A DNA stretch of 24,387 nt, taken from positions 1 through 24,387 of the forward strand of contig NZ_BMQL01000067.1 of assembly GCF_014648095.1 (NCBI RefSeq), read 5' to 3'. Within the stretch, counting starts at the first letter, position 1. Each line of letters opens with the position of its first letter. The notes under the pieces were generated by a model. That model was not told where the DNA came from. It ran no database searches and saw only the letters and a list, made by a program, of their open reading frames with translations. Positions 1 to 8,574 of the stretch are shown in pieces. The stretch is from Deinococcus ruber (lineage in GTDB: Bacteria > Deinococcota > Deinococci > Deinococcales > Deinococcaceae). A program made the position numbers and the translations under genes.

Positions 1-584
1 CCCCATCTTGGGGCCAAAAGCACGTTCCAGACAGCCTTTTATGAAACTGCAAGATGTGAGTGAAGTCACGGTCATCCCGCCCCAAACCCCGGTGAAACCT
101 GCCAGGGCGAAGGCGAGGTGTGTGTGGGGCAGCCCGGTGGGTACTTCGACGCGGCGGTTCGGGAACTATCTGCCGGATGACCGCACGGCCCCCTGTAAGG
201 ACTGAGGCGGCATGGGCGAAGTCGAGGCGGAGAACAAAGAGGCAGCGCTGTGAGCCTGCTCGTCCACCTGCAGGCCTTGCCGGAGGCGCCTGGTCCTGCG
301 GTGCACGTGCAGCTATCGAGGTCGACGAGTACCTGATTGAGTGAGCTGCTGTTCCCTTATCCTCGACAGGCCCGTTCCCTCAGGAGACTTTCTGCGAACA
401 TCCGGCTCATTTAACTGACGAGCTTGTTGATCCCTAAACGCTGGCCGCCTCTTCAGCCGCTCGCCCTCTTTTTGAAGCGGCCACGTCTTTTACTGTCCGA
501 GCCCACAGTCGCTCATGACACTCCGGTGGCATCATCGGGGCGGCACTTCGCTGTTATTAGCTGCGCCCGTCTTGGAGGAATTCT
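1..584. other. No confident gene; left flank and 5' region of cupredoxin gene
   Basis: Short open frames exist on the + strand (for example 8-205), but none has a convincing ribosome binding site, recognisable domain or natural residue composition. The first 200 bases could be the tail of a gene cut by the window edge, which cannot be judged here. The only clear functional element is the Shine-Dalgarno sequence GGAGGAA at 574-580 serving the gene at 585. I see no terminator or repeat. Confidence 0.4.
574..580 (+). promoter_or_regulatory. Shine-Dalgarno site of the CHRD/cupredoxin gene
   Basis: GGAGGAA lies 4 nt before the ATG at 585 and fixes this start codon. Confidence 0.7.
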
Positions 585-1355
585 ATGTCTCATGTTGTTC
601 GTTTGCGTTCACTTGTTGCTTCGGCGCTGCTGTTAGGTAGTGCGGGTGCCGCGTCCACGCCCACCCTGACCTTCCCGTTCAAAGTCCAGGGAACGGCCAA
701 TGCCGGGGCCTCCGGGCAGCTGATCGTCCGCACCCTCAGCCCAACGATGTCCATCTCAGTGCTGACGCTGCGCGGCCTGACGCCCAACACGGCGTACGTG
801 GCCCATTACCACTCGTTGGGAACGGCCAGCAGCGATCCCTGCGCCTCCAACGGCCCGATCTCCCTGGTCTTCCCGCCCTTCAAAAGTGACGCGCAGGGTC
901 AAGGACTCGCGCTGCTGCGCGCCGTTCCAGCCAGGATCAGCGGCACCGCCGGGGCGTACGTCAATGTGCATACCGCAGACGATGTCGCCGTCATTCCCCT
1001 GTGCGCGTCTGTTCTCAAAGCGGCTGCACCCACGGCCGTCCAGCCCACAACCCCCCAGACCACGACCACCCCGCCGGCGACGCATGCGGCGTCACAGCAG
1101 GGTGTCACCGTCAAGATCGGCGATAACACCTTCATGCCCACGCCGCTGTCCGTCGCGGCGGGCACCACCGTCACCTGGGTCAACACCGGGAAGGTCACCC
1201 ACAACGTGTCGTCGGTCGATCTCCCGGGGATTCGCTCGGCCAGCCTGCATCCTGGCGAGAGTTACAGCTACACCTTCACCGCTCCCGGCATCTTCACGTA
1301 CTACTGCTCCTACCATGAAGGCATGAGTGCCACGATCACCGTGACCAAGCGCTGA
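585..1355 (+). CDS. Secreted CHRD-like plus cupredoxin (type 1 copper) protein
   Basis: 256 aa, with a strong Shine-Dalgarno GGAGGAA just upstream. Residues 1-23 form a signal peptide. Residues 25-145 resemble the CHRD / secreted-SOD-like fold seen in bacterial envelope proteins (AHYHS at 73-77, a Cys pair at 86 and 140, and YVNVHT at 125-130). A Thr/Pro/Ala-rich linker spans about 147-170. Residues 172-256 are a plastocyanin/azurin-type domain with the full type 1 copper ligand set: His206 (THNVSS), then Cys241, His244 and Met247 in CSYHEGM. The protein should therefore bind copper and carry electrons outside the cytoplasmic membrane; the redox partner is unknown. It appears monocistronic. 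The CHRD assignment is less certain than the cupredoxin one. Confidence 0.88.
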   Translation: MSHVVRLRSLVASALLLGSAGAASTPTLTFPFKVQGTANAGASGQLIVRTLSPTMSISVLTLRGLTPNTAYVAHYHSLGTASSDPCASNGPISLVFPPFKSDAQGQGLALLRAVPARISGTAGAYVNVHTADDVAVIPLCASVLKAAAPTAVQPTTPQTTTTPPATHAASQQGVTVKIGDNTFMPTPLSVAAGTTVTWVNTGKVTHNVSSVDLPGIRSASLHPGESYSYTFTAPGIFTYYCSYHEGMSATITVTKR

Positions 1356-1957
1356 GCGGGCCTGTTCCTCCCGCAACGTCCTCTTCCGCTCCAGCCGACC
1401 GCCCTCCGTTCGCAGGACGTCTCGTGGTTCCGGAGCTTGCTCGCTGTTTGCGGTGGCCTCGCTGGCGGGATGTTTCGCCGTGTCGTCGTGATCGCCCGTC
1501 CTGACACCCATTTGATGACCGTGCGCCCGCTCAAGTCCGAGTGGGCGCGTCTTGCTGGTGTGTGCCGTATGGATGCAGCACGCGTCAGGGCTAGGTGCGG
1601 CGCCTCGTTCTTGAGCAGTGGCGTCGTCGCGAAGGCCAGTCCCGCACAGAGCAGGCCTGCGATCACACAGACGATGAGCCGCTCCCACGGCACCGGTTCG
1701 ATCGGGACGTTATTCGACCCACTGCTGAGCACCAGTGGATCCAAGGGATGTTGTCGAATCTGTCCGGCGACAAGCACGGCAGAGAGGACGAACATGGCCA
1801 GGCTGGCCCAGTTCAGACCAAGAGAGGCCGCCCTGATGGTCCGGCCCGCCAGAAGAGAGCCCAAGGACAGATCGGCCACCGCCGCGATCAGTCCCAGGAG
1901 GAGGCCCCGTTGCAAGCGACGCTGCATCCACTGAACCTGCTTGTGTGGGGTGGGCAT
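1310..1957 (-). CDS. Small membrane protein, C-terminal half doubtful
   Basis: The frame encodes 215 aa. The first ~117 look like a genuine inner-membrane protein: a basic N-terminus (QRRLQR) and hydrophobic segments at about 17-38, 48-66 and 92-112. The family is not recognised. After residue ~117 the sequence becomes basic, Pro/Arg/Thr rich and unlike a natural protein, and it ends antisense to the 3' end of the cupredoxin gene. Removing one A near 1608 would end the protein at a TAG at 1591-1593 after a basic tail (LLKTRRRT), so a frameshift or stop loss is plausible. No strong ribosome binding site precedes the ATG at 1957. I believe the N-terminal part and doubt the rest. Confidence 0.5.
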   Translation of the reverse strand: MPTPHKQVQWMQRRLQRGLLLGLIAAVADLSLGSLLAGRTIRAASLGLNWASLAMFVLSAVLVAGQIRQHPLDPLVLSSGSNNVPIEPVPWERLIVCVIAGLLCAGLAFATTPLLKNEAPHLALTRAASIRHTPARRAHSDLSGRTVIKWVSGRAITTTRRNIPPARPPQTASKLRNHETSCERRAVGWSGRGRCGRNRPAQRLVTVIVALMPSW

Positions 1958-2223
1958 GCTCTTGAGCCGAGTACACGTGAGACCAGGAAGGCCGTCGTTG
2001 GCGTCTGCGACATGTCAACTGCAGGAAGCATGCGCCGCGGCTCCTGTGACTGCAGGACTTGGTGGGATCAGGCGATGCCCTGATGCTGGTCGCGGCTGAC
2101 CTGCACCGAAGAAATGTTCCGCACGCTTCCTGATCAGGAGCGTTCAGGACGTTTCCTCCCACGGGCATCTCGTTGGCCCAAGCGGACCTGACGGGTGCCG
2201 CTGTTCTCTTCAAGCCACGTGCT
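1958..2223. other. Intergenic stretch, nothing supported
   Basis: This stretch lies between two minus-strand genes. Open frames crossing it look like shadows. No clear terminator or promoter is seen. Confidence 0.3.
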
Positions 2224-2538
2224 TTAGGGCTTGGCAACGCTGATCTGCCCTGATTTGAAGGCGATGTGGTTGCTGTGCCCCCAATGTGCCCAGAATTCCT
2301 GCGGGACCGCTCCCGGCACGTCGTAGCGCAGGTACAAATAGCCCGGCGCGGTGTCTTCCAATCCGGCGTTGACTTCGCAGCGCGACAGGGTCGGCGTGGT
2401 GAGCGCCTGGAAGTGCTCATCGTGACTCAGGAGAGTCTGAGCCGCTGTCAGCAGGGCGTGATCCTGGTTACTTGCCGGTCGATCCGCGCCGAGGACCGTG
2501 ATGGAGACTGTGGAGGGGTGCTGATTGGAACGGGTCAT
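2224..2538 (-). CDS. Small protein coupled to secreted HNH nuclease
   Basis: 104 aa from the ATG at 2538. This start overlaps the stop of the upstream nuclease gene (ATGA at 2535-2538), which points to translational coupling; the longer frame from 2589 would run inside the nuclease gene. No signal peptide or membrane segment is seen. The protein opens with a hydrophilic MTRSNQHPST, then a beta-like segment (VSITVLGAD), a helical stretch (LLTAAQTLLSHDEHFQAL) and a Trp/His-rich tail (FWAHWGHSNH). I do not recognise the family. The coupling suggests a shared role with the nuclease, perhaps a cytoplasmic partner or inhibitor, but nothing in the sequence proves this. Confidence 0.68.
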   Translation of the reverse strand: MTRSNQHPSTVSITVLGADRPASNQDHALLTAAQTLLSHDEHFQALTTPTLSRCEVNAGLEDTAPGYLYLRYDVPGAVPQEFWAHWGHSNHIAFKSGQISVAKP

Positions 2539-3266
2539 TTGACTCCTCGGAATCCGGCGGCCGCCGCACTGGCGGCATCCTTGAAGCACTGGGTGGCATG
2601 CGTGCGGCCATACTTACTGTCCCCAATCGGCAGATGATAGATCCCCGCCTTGCTCAGTTTCACGGGCGCGGCAGGCGGACAGCTGCCACCAGCCAGAGGC
2701 GCCATGCTGGCATTCCCTTGGAGTTGAGCAGGAATCTGCTGAACGGTGGTGGGAACTGGGGGAGACGCAGGTCCTGACGAGACAGGCGACACGCCCCCCG
2801 GCAGCGGGCCGACGTACTTGACGTAGGCGGTGGTCCAGTTGCTGGCGATCGCCCGCTGCGCCTCCTGCATGGTGATGGTCCCTGCGCACGCGAGGGCGTG
2901 GAGTTTGTTCTCCAGCGTGTCCTTGACGTGCGCGTTCAGTGGCTGGGTCTTAAAGGACTCCGGGAAGAGATTCTTCGCACTGTTCGACCCGCCCAGTTCC
3001 AGACTGATGATGTGGTCGATTTCGTACTCGCCGGGCAGCCGACTGGTGATGCCGTATGCCTTGTAGATTTGGTTTTTCAGACTCTGCGGGACATTGCGGA
3101 CTGTCTGGGTGTAGCCGCTCTTGCAGATGATGGCAGGGTCGCTGGTCAGGACGTCGCCGGGACTCAACGTGGGATCGGGCAGGATCGGCGCGGCCATATT
3201 GTAGGTCGCGGCCAACGCCGAAGAGGCCACGGCCAGCAGGACTACTCCGATGCTGAGAGGTCGCAT
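2535..3266 (-). CDS. Secreted HNH-type endonuclease with C-terminal YHLP/CF domain
   Basis: 243 aa. Residues 1-20 are a signal peptide ending ALAAT. Residues 45-145 hold an HNH-like nuclease core: YEIDHIISLELGG (81-93) supplies the Asp84-His85 pair and is followed by SAKNLFPES, the usual layout of the his-Me finger in secreted HNH proteins. A Pro/Ser/Val-rich linker (about 155-200) leads to a small C-terminal module, IYHLPIGDSKYGRT...CF...AAAAGFR (208-241). Similar YHLP-x-YxRT-CF modules follow thermonuclease and other secreted nuclease domains and probably bind metal or nucleic acid. Likely role: degradation of extracellular DNA or RNA. It is coupled to the downstream gene by an ATGA overlap. 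The nuclease call is good; the substrate is unknown. Confidence 0.82.
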   Translation of the reverse strand: MRPLSIGVVLLAVASSALAATYNMAAPILPDPTLSPGDVLTSDPAIICKSGYTQTVRNVPQSLKNQIYKAYGITSRLPGEYEIDHIISLELGGSNSAKNLFPESFKTQPLNAHVKDTLENKLHALACAGTITMQEAQRAIASNWTTAYVKYVGPLPGGVSPVSSGPASPPVPTTVQQIPAQLQGNASMAPLAGGSCPPAAPVKLSKAGIYHLPIGDSKYGRTHATQCFKDAASAAAAGFRGVK

Positions 3267-3578
3267 GTCAGCAGTGTAGGGGCAACTTCTTGAGCGAAGC
3301 TGATCAGGTCAGCTTGGTGAAGGCGAGCGTGGAGCGGTCGCTGGTCTGACACTCAGCAACGAACGGTCGCTGACTGTTGCGGATTTGGTGAGGCACTTCC
3401 GGCAAGGTCCGCGGTCGGGTCGATCAAAACGAGATCACTGCAGCGCTTGAGGGCTCTGTTGCACCTCTGAAGCAATCGTATCCACCCATCCTCATGCCTG
3501 TGGGACGTTCACCTTACTCTTCAGGCCGAGTGGAGAGAGGAGGGGCTGGTCCACAGGGCCTGTGCAGAAGCTTACGGA
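3267..3578. other. Intergenic, no gene seen
   Basis: This stretch separates the small gene ending at 3579 from the HNH gene starting at 3266, both on the minus strand. It presumably holds the promoter of the nuclease operon, but no box pair stands out. No coding frame is convincing. Confidence 0.3.
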
Positions 3579-3806
3579 TCAGTCGTGCGACAGGTCGTCA
3601 CCGTCCACAAGGTCTTCGCCAGTCAGCCAGATTTGAAGCACGGCGATCACCGCGGCTTTAAAGTTTTCATCCGCATCCAGCAGCCGGGCGAGTTCAACTC
3701 GGGTGGTGCGAGAGATCTGCTGATCAGATCGACCTCGGTCAGCTTCGTACGCTGACCGCAGCAGCATGATCAGTTCGGCTGGAGTGGCATTCGGAAGATC
3801 AGACAT
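3579..3806 (-). CDS. Small acidic hypothetical protein
   Basis: 75 aa, strongly acidic at the C-terminus (GEDLVDGDDLSHD). It has mainly helical character (TPAELIMLLRSAYEADRG and VELARLLDADENFKAAVIAVLQIWL) and no signal peptide or membrane segment. The residue pattern is natural and amphipathic, unlike the shadow frames around it. A weak GAAGTGG precedes the ATG at 3806. I do not recognise the family. It stands alone. Confidence 0.55.
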   Translation of the reverse strand: MSDLPNATPAELIMLLRSAYEADRGRSDQQISRTTRVELARLLDADENFKAAVIAVLQIWLTGEDLVDGDDLSHD

Positions 3807-4661
3807 ATCGCCACTTCACTGGCAGTTGGTTCAGAAACGCTATAGCCGTCTACCTGTTCCTCAACCCTGCTGTCAGGCGTTCGTTAGCTGCTCGCCATCC
3901 GCGTGAGATGTCTGCCGAGCGGGGCCGCCCGCCCCTGCAACGACGGGAGAAGAGCCGCGCCCTTCTCGATCTGGTGAGGCCCGCTTGTTGTACCGGATCA
4001 CTCGGGAGGATTCGTTAGATGAGGGGCGTGGGCCTCATCCGGAAGAACACGGCGCCGACGACCATGCCTGTCCACCGACTTTTGGAGCGTTTAAAAGGGG
4101 GAGAGATGATCCATGTGACCCGTCAGATCTCGCCTCATCCGGCAAATTTCCAGGCGACGAGCTCACCCACGCAGACGGCGTGGTCGGCATCGAGTTGGAG
4201 CTGCGAGGATTGAGAGGATGCCAGGTGTCGCGCTGCACCAAGGGGATCGTAGTGAGGCGTATATAGGGGTGCCCGGCTGATCTGAGGGTCTGTAGAAGCG
4301 CAGACTTGGGCCAACATCCACGACTCACTGCTCGATATCCTGACACTCGAACGCCTCAACCGGCAGGCACGCCAACAGGGAGCGCCCCTCAGTGCCCCTC
4401 GCACTGGAACAGGTGCGCTGTGGCCTTGCCTGATCGGTGGAGGACCAGACGAACGGAAGGGCGCAAGTTCAAGGTTGAGCATCCGTCTACCGCCGACTAC
4501 ATAGGGTGCACGCCCAGACCCCGCATGAGGACCAGATCATTCCCCAACAGTCATGCACCCCAGGAAATGGACAGTCATTGGCTGACTGCGCTGCACGCTG
4601 CAACAGGGGTGCCCTTAACGGCCGTCCTGCAAAGGGCAATGAGACCAGCTTGCCTCCCATC
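3807..4661. other. 855-base stretch without a confident gene
   Basis: Open frames of 60-130 codons occur on both strands, but none has a recognisable domain. A + strand frame ending at 4266 has a somewhat protein-like tail (GDELTHADGVVGIELELRG) preceded by an implausible N-terminus, so it may be a gene remnant. The stretch lies just beyond the deacetylase remnant and probably represents decayed DNA. Confidence 0.3.
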
Positions 4662-5020
4662 TCAGATGCCTCCGCTCCTTGGCGACAGTTCCGCGCTTTC
4701 GTACAGCTGATGCGCTGCCTGTTCCCTGGAGGCTTGTTCTTCCTGGATGGTCAACAGATGATCCAGCGACACAAACTGGTAGCCCCGCGCCCGCAGGGCC
4801 GGAATCAGGATCTGGAGCGCGTCGACGGTGGCGCTGCGGTTGCCGCCGCCGTCGTGCAGCAGCACGATACTGCCCGGGGTGACCTGAGTCGGCACCTGCG
4901 TGACGATCGACGCCGACTGGGCCAGGTGCTGGTCATCCTGCGGATCGACATTCCATGTCACCACCTGCTGGCCACGCGCCTGAGCATACGCGGCAGGCGC
5001 GGACAACCCCGCCGCAGCGC
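4662..5020 (-). pseudogene. 3' remnant of a second polysaccharide deacetylase gene
   Basis: About 115 codons match the C-terminal third of a NodB-type polysaccharide deacetylase: RGQQVVTWNVDPQDD, then TPGSIVLLHDGGGNRSATVD, then LRARGYQFVSLDHLL. The LLHD His is the usual conserved active-site residue of motif 5. The N-terminal two thirds, including the TFDD, H-x-x-H and RPPYG motifs, are missing. Upstream in frame the sequence becomes meaningless within about 60 bases and then meets the stop of the intact deacetylase at 5065. The open frame itself runs 4662-5195, but its first ~45 codons are a shadow of the intact gene. This looks like the residue of a tandem pair after an internal deletion. 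It cannot encode a working enzyme. Confidence 0.78.
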
Positions 5021-5064
5021 AGGCCACAGGCGCTGGTGCACTGGTCTGAATGGGAAAGCGGACC

Positions 5065-6348
5065 TCACGCGCTGCCAGATTCCAGACCGGCCAGCTCGCC
5101 CACCGTGTCGAGCTCAACGCCCTGTCGTTGCGCGTAGGCGACGAATTGCGGCAGCACCCGCAGGCTTTCCAAGACATTGTCATGCAGCAGCACAATCCCG
5201 CCCTGACGCAGATGTCCTGCCAATCGGCTTTCCAGCACCTTCTGGCCGGGATTGTTGAAGTCTGCCGGATCGTCCGTCCAGAAGGTCGTCACCAGCCCAC
5301 GAGCCCGCGCGATCTCCAGGGTTTGCGGCGAGTAGCGCCCACCGGGGGGCCGGAAGAAGCGCACCGGCTTCCCGGTGATGCCACGCAACACCTCGTTGCA
5401 GCGCCTAAGTTCATCCTCCACCGTGTCCATCGGCAGTCCCGTCAGGCGCACATGATGGTAGGTGTGATTCCCAACCTCATGCCCGTCGGCGGCGATGTCC
5501 TGGACGTAGTACGGATACGCCCGCGCATTTCTGCCGATGCAGAAGAAGGTCGCATGCACACGTGCCCGCTTGAGCGTGTCGAGCAGCAGCGGCGCGTAGA
5601 TCGGGTGCGGCGCGTCATCAAACGACAGCGCCGCCGCCGGGCCGCCCAGCACACGCCCATGAAACAGCAGGCCCCCGTGTGTTCCACCGACGAGCTGGGC
5701 AGCCAGCTGCTTGACGCGCTGCGCGGCCAGGCCCGCGACCGAGCCGACGAACACCGGGGCGCGCTCCAGTTCTCGGGACGGTTCGAGCTGCTCAGGCGGC
5801 ACCGCATCGGGATTCAGCCACAGCCGCTCATACCGGGCGGACTCGCTGAGGGCAGTGTCGAGAAAGCCACCCAGTCGCGCAACCGGCACCGACGCCGTCA
5901 GCAGCGGCGCCACGCCACCGAAGCCCTGGTATCCCTGCGCACGGTACACACTCACCGCGACCTCCGCCAGGCTGGGCCGAGCGGCGAAGGTTTTGGTGAC
6001 CGCGTCGTGCGCGAGATGCAGGGCGCGCGCGTGGGTCGCGTCGTCCTCGTTCACCAGCAGCACCGCGTGAGCCGCCTCCATGCGGCCGTTGCCGGCATAC
6101 TCGCAGCGGTGCAGTTCCGGCAGCTCAGGCAGGCTGAGCCGCGGCAGCGCCGCGGTGGGCCGAGTGCCGGGCGCGAGTGGCTGCACAGCCCCCGGCACCG
6201 GCACGGCTGGGAATGTCGAGGGTTGTACCAGCGGCAGGGGCAGGCGGCCTGCCGGCTTGCTGGGCGCGGCGAGTGTCTGACCAGCCGCCCACAGGGCCGT
6301 TCCGGTCAGCAGTCGCAGCGCGTGTCGTCGTGAGCAGTGAGGGGTCAT
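5065..6348 (-). CDS. Tat-exported polysaccharide deacetylase (NodB/CE4 family)
   Basis: 427 aa from the ATG at 6348, chosen because GGAGGA sits 10 nt upstream and the N-terminus is then a Tat-type signal (CSRRHALRLL followed by a hydrophobic run to about residue 28). Residues 75-235 are an N-terminal region of unknown fold. Residues 238-420 are the NodB domain with all catalytic motifs: SFDDAPHP (Asp244, Asp245), HTYHH (His295, His299), RFFRPPGGRYS (Arg333), a DDPADFNNPG segment and IVLLHDN (His389). Such enzymes remove N-acetyl groups from GlcNAc-containing envelope polymers such as peptidoglycan or an exopolysaccharide. An in-frame ATG at 6369 is less likely because the ribosome site would lie inside the coding region. 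The remnant of a paralogue follows immediately downstream. Confidence 0.92.
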   Translation of the reverse strand: MTPHCSRRHALRLLTGTALWAAGQTLAAPSKPAGRLPLPLVQPSTFPAVPVPGAVQPLAPGTRPTAALPRLSLPELPELHRCEYAGNGRMEAAHAVLLVNEDDATHARALHLAHDAVTKTFAARPSLAEVAVSVYRAQGYQGFGGVAPLLTASVPVARLGGFLDTALSESARYERLWLNPDAVPPEQLEPSRELERAPVFVGSVAGLAAQRVKQLAAQLVGGTHGGLLFHGRVLGGPAAALSFDDAPHPIYAPLLLDTLKRARVHATFFCIGRNARAYPYYVQDIAADGHEVGNHTYHHVRLTGLPMDTVEDELRRCNEVLRGITGKPVRFFRPPGGRYSPQTLEIARARGLVTTFWTDDPADFNNPGQKVLESRLAGHLRQGGIVLLHDNVLESLRVLPQFVAYAQRQGVELDTVGELAGLESGSA

Positions 6349-6637
6349 CAGCAGGGGTTCCTCCAGCATTCGAGTCAGAGCGTAGACACCGTTGGTAAAG
6401 CCCAGCCATAGACATCCACGCGGCGCTGCTGGCGTGTGTGCGGATGCCGTGTCGGCAAGTGGCGTTCAACCGCATGTCGTCCAACGTGCCGGAGGAGGGG
6501 AACCCAGCAAGGTCGAAATGTGCGAACGGATGCACAGGGCGCGGGATGGCGAGCTTGCCTGTCCAGCGTCGATCGGCATCGCTGTCAACCGTTCTTCGTG
6601 TACGTGCGGCAGGAGCACGCCTGACCATCTGGCAGGT
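6349..6637. other. Intergenic between deacetylase start and truncated gene
   Basis: This holds the ribosome site GGAGGA of the deacetylase (minus strand, about 6359-6364) and presumably its promoter. No natural-looking coding frame is seen on either strand. Confidence 0.35.
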
Positions 6638-6877
6638 CTACCCAGGTCGAGCAGGAGATTCAAGCAGCCGAGCGAGCCAATGCTCGACTGCGAGATCAAT
6701 GTGACCGGGGGCCGCTGCATTTTCTTGCTCAATCGCCACGATATACGACTTGGTGAGTTCTACCGCTGCTCGCATGGCATCGGGATGCAGAGCGTGAACA
6801 GCCTTCGCTCCCATGCGTTCGATGCGCAGGCGTGTGATTTCGGCGCGGTCGTAGAACTGGAGTGAACCCTCCCAACC
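6638..6877 (-). pseudogene. 3' end of an unknown gene cut off by the insertion sequence
   Basis: On the minus strand a natural-looking 79-codon frame runs from the left IS edge to a TAG at 6638-6640. It has helical, protein-like segments: FYDRAEITRLRIERMGAKAV, AMRAAVELTKSYIVAIEQE and IDLAVEHWLARLLES. Going upstream it meets a TGA inside the IS terminal repeat, and no matching 5' part is found beyond the right IS end. The gene is therefore truncated, and more than a simple insertion has occurred. Family not recognised. No 8-bp target duplication flanks the element. Confidence 0.6.
6857..6869. repeat. Left copy of a 13-bp inverted repeat flanking the IS
   Basis: CTGGAGTGAACCC ends exactly 8 bp outside the left IS terminus. 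The reverse complement of 8612-8624 (CTGGAATGAACCC) matches it at 12 of 13 positions and lies exactly 8 bp outside the right terminus. Confidence 0.6.
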
Positions 6878-6916
6878 GGTTCACCGTCATTTTTGATGAT
6901 TGCTCATCACATGGCC
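6878..6916 (+). repeat. Left terminal inverted repeat of the IS
   Basis: Perfect match over 28 bp, and 38 of 39 bp overall, to the reverse complement of 8565-8603. The single mismatch is at 6906. Confidence 0.92.
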
Positions 6917-6927
6917 TCCAATGAGGT

Positions 6928-8574
6928 ATGGAAAATGAAGCGCTGACCGCTCTCTTTCTGACACAGCTTCCTGGGTTTCGGCTGGATACGGTGCAGGTCG
7001 AAGAGACCGTCGCCGTTGTCGCCACCAGCATCCAAGCAACCTCGGCTTGTCCGACGTGTGGCCTCTCCAGTGCTCGAATTCACAGTCGGTATCGCCGTCA
7101 CCTCAGTGATCTCCCAGCATGTGGAACGGCAGTGACGCTCGAACTGGCCGTTCGCCGCTTCGTCTGTACAGAGCCACTGTGTCGTCGACAAATCTTTTGT
7201 GAGCGATTTGTCGATGGACTCATGCCTTCCGTTCGTCGAAGTCGGCGGGCGCTGGCAACCATCCAGCAGGTGTCCGTGGTGCTTGGAGGGAATGCCGGTG
7301 CTGCCTTGCTGAAACAGATGCAGTGTCGGGTGAGTGCATCCACCGTGCTGCGGGCAGCACGGCTCCTGCCTCCAATCGTGCGACCCGTCCCCGAGATCAT
7401 TGGTGTGGATGATTTCGCGTTTCGGCGTGGTCACGTCGATGGGACGGTCATCGTCGACCTGACGACACGTAGGCCGATCGAACGCCTCGCAGATCGAAGC
7501 GCGAGCACGCTGGCTGCATGGCTGAAGCAGCACCCACACATTCAACTCATCCGTCGTGACCGCTCGTTGGACTATGAACAGGGAATGTGTGAAGGTGCAC
7601 CGACAGCGCAACAGGTTCTGGATCGTTGGCATGTCCTGAAAAACTGTCGAGAAGCTCTGGAACGTCCATTGGCACGCGACCGTACGGCCATTGTCGAGAT
7701 CTGCCAAGCTCAGGTTCCGGTGCCGCCGCCCCCACGCAGCCACAGTGAACAGGTGCGCCGCAGAGAACGTCAGCAAGCACGTCAGCAGGTGGTTGACCAA
7801 GTTCATGCGTTGTCCTCAGGCGGCCGTAGTCAACGCGCCATCAGCCGTACACTCCATCTGAGTCGCGGACGGGTTCGAGCCGCGCTCACAGCCAAGATGC
7901 CACCACCGCTCGGTCGGCAGCAGCGCCGCCCAGGGATCTTGGCACCCTTCTTGCCATCCCTCCAACACCGCTTCGCTCAAGGGGAACGCAACGCTGGACA
8001 ACTCCTCAGGGAGATGCGTCAGCAGGGATTTTCTGGTTCACGGAAACGGGTCGCGCACTGGATGCAGATGCGTCGCACCATCCCAGCAAAGACCACGCCA
8101 GGCCCGTATGTCGCGACAGCGGTGAAGAGCGGATCGAGGCCGCCGTCCACGCACACCGTCAGCGGTACGTCAGAGCGGGCGTGGACGTTTCAACACCTGA
8201 TCTGGGTCATGCTCCGAGATCAGACCAAGCTCGACACGCAGGATCAACAGGTGCTGGCTGCCATCAAAGCTCGTTCTGAGGTCGTGAGCTGTGCTCACGA
8301 CCTCACTCAGGCCTTCACACGGTTGATGCGTGAACGACAGTCGCAGGCCCTCGAACCCTGGTTCCAGTCCGCGAAGACGTCTGGTCTGCCGGAGTTCGTG
8401 ACGTTCGCCCGCGGTCTTGAACGCGATGTGATCGCGCTGAAAGCAGCACTTGTGCTGCGGTGGTCAAACGGCCCCGTTGAGGGCATTGTCAACAACATCA
8501 AATTGATCAAACGCCAAGCGTATGGCCGAGCCTCATTTCAACTCCTGCGACAACGCGTCCTGATGGCCATGTGA
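6928..8574 (+). CDS. ISL3 family transposase
   Basis: 548 aa, full length for the family. Residues 41-91 form the zf-ISL3 zinc ribbon (Cys41-x2-Cys44 and Cys80-x4-Cys85), a helix-turn-helix-like region covers about 105-150, and the DDE catalytic domain follows. The Asp residues are in IIGVDDFAFRRG (161/162) and LIRRDRS (211); the Glu is in RWSNGPVEG (518). Next to the latter, NIKLIKRQAYG is the typical ISL3 C-terminal signature. The basic stretch 245-390 is the insertion common in this family. All catalytic residues are present and the frame is unbroken, so the element may still be active. The start at 6928 lies 11 bp inside the left repeat; no strong ribosome site is seen. Confidence 0.95.
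   Translation: MENEALTALFLTQLPGFRLDTVQVEETVAVVATSIQATSACPTCGLSSARIHSRYRRHLSDLPACGTAVTLELAVRRFVCTEPLCRRQIFCERFVDGLMPSVRRSRRALATIQQVSVVLGGNAGAALLKQMQCRVSASTVLRAARLLPPIVRPVPEIIGVDDFAFRRGHVDGTVIVDLTTRRPIERLADRSASTLAAWLKQHPHIQLIRRDRSLDYEQGMCEGAPTAQQVLDRWHVLKNCREALERPLARDRTAIVEICQAQVPVPPPPRSHSEQVRRRERQQARQQVVDQVHALSSGGRSQRAISRTLHLSRGRVRAALTAKMPPPLGRQQRRPGILAPFLPSLQHRFAQGERNAGQLLREMRQQGFSGSRKRVAHWMQMRRTIPAKTTPGPYVATAVKSGSRPPSTHTVSGTSERAWTFQHLIWVMLRDQTKLDTQDQQVLAAIKARSEVVSCAHDLTQAFTRLMRERQSQALEPWFQSAKTSGLPEFVTFARGLERDVIALKAALVLRWSNGPVEGIVNNIKLIKRQAYGRASFQLLRQRVLMAM

Noticed and set aside
1710..2420. 236-codon minus frame
   Set aside because: Ser/Arg/Pro-rich shadow overlapping two better frames, with no ribosome site.
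5050..6333. 427-codon + frame opposite the deacetylase
   Set aside because: Shadow. The minus strand has all NodB motifs, a Tat signal and a ribosome site.
6906..7806. 299-codon minus frame opposite the transposase
   Set aside because: Antisense shadow of the ISL3 transposase, without a ribosome site or domain.
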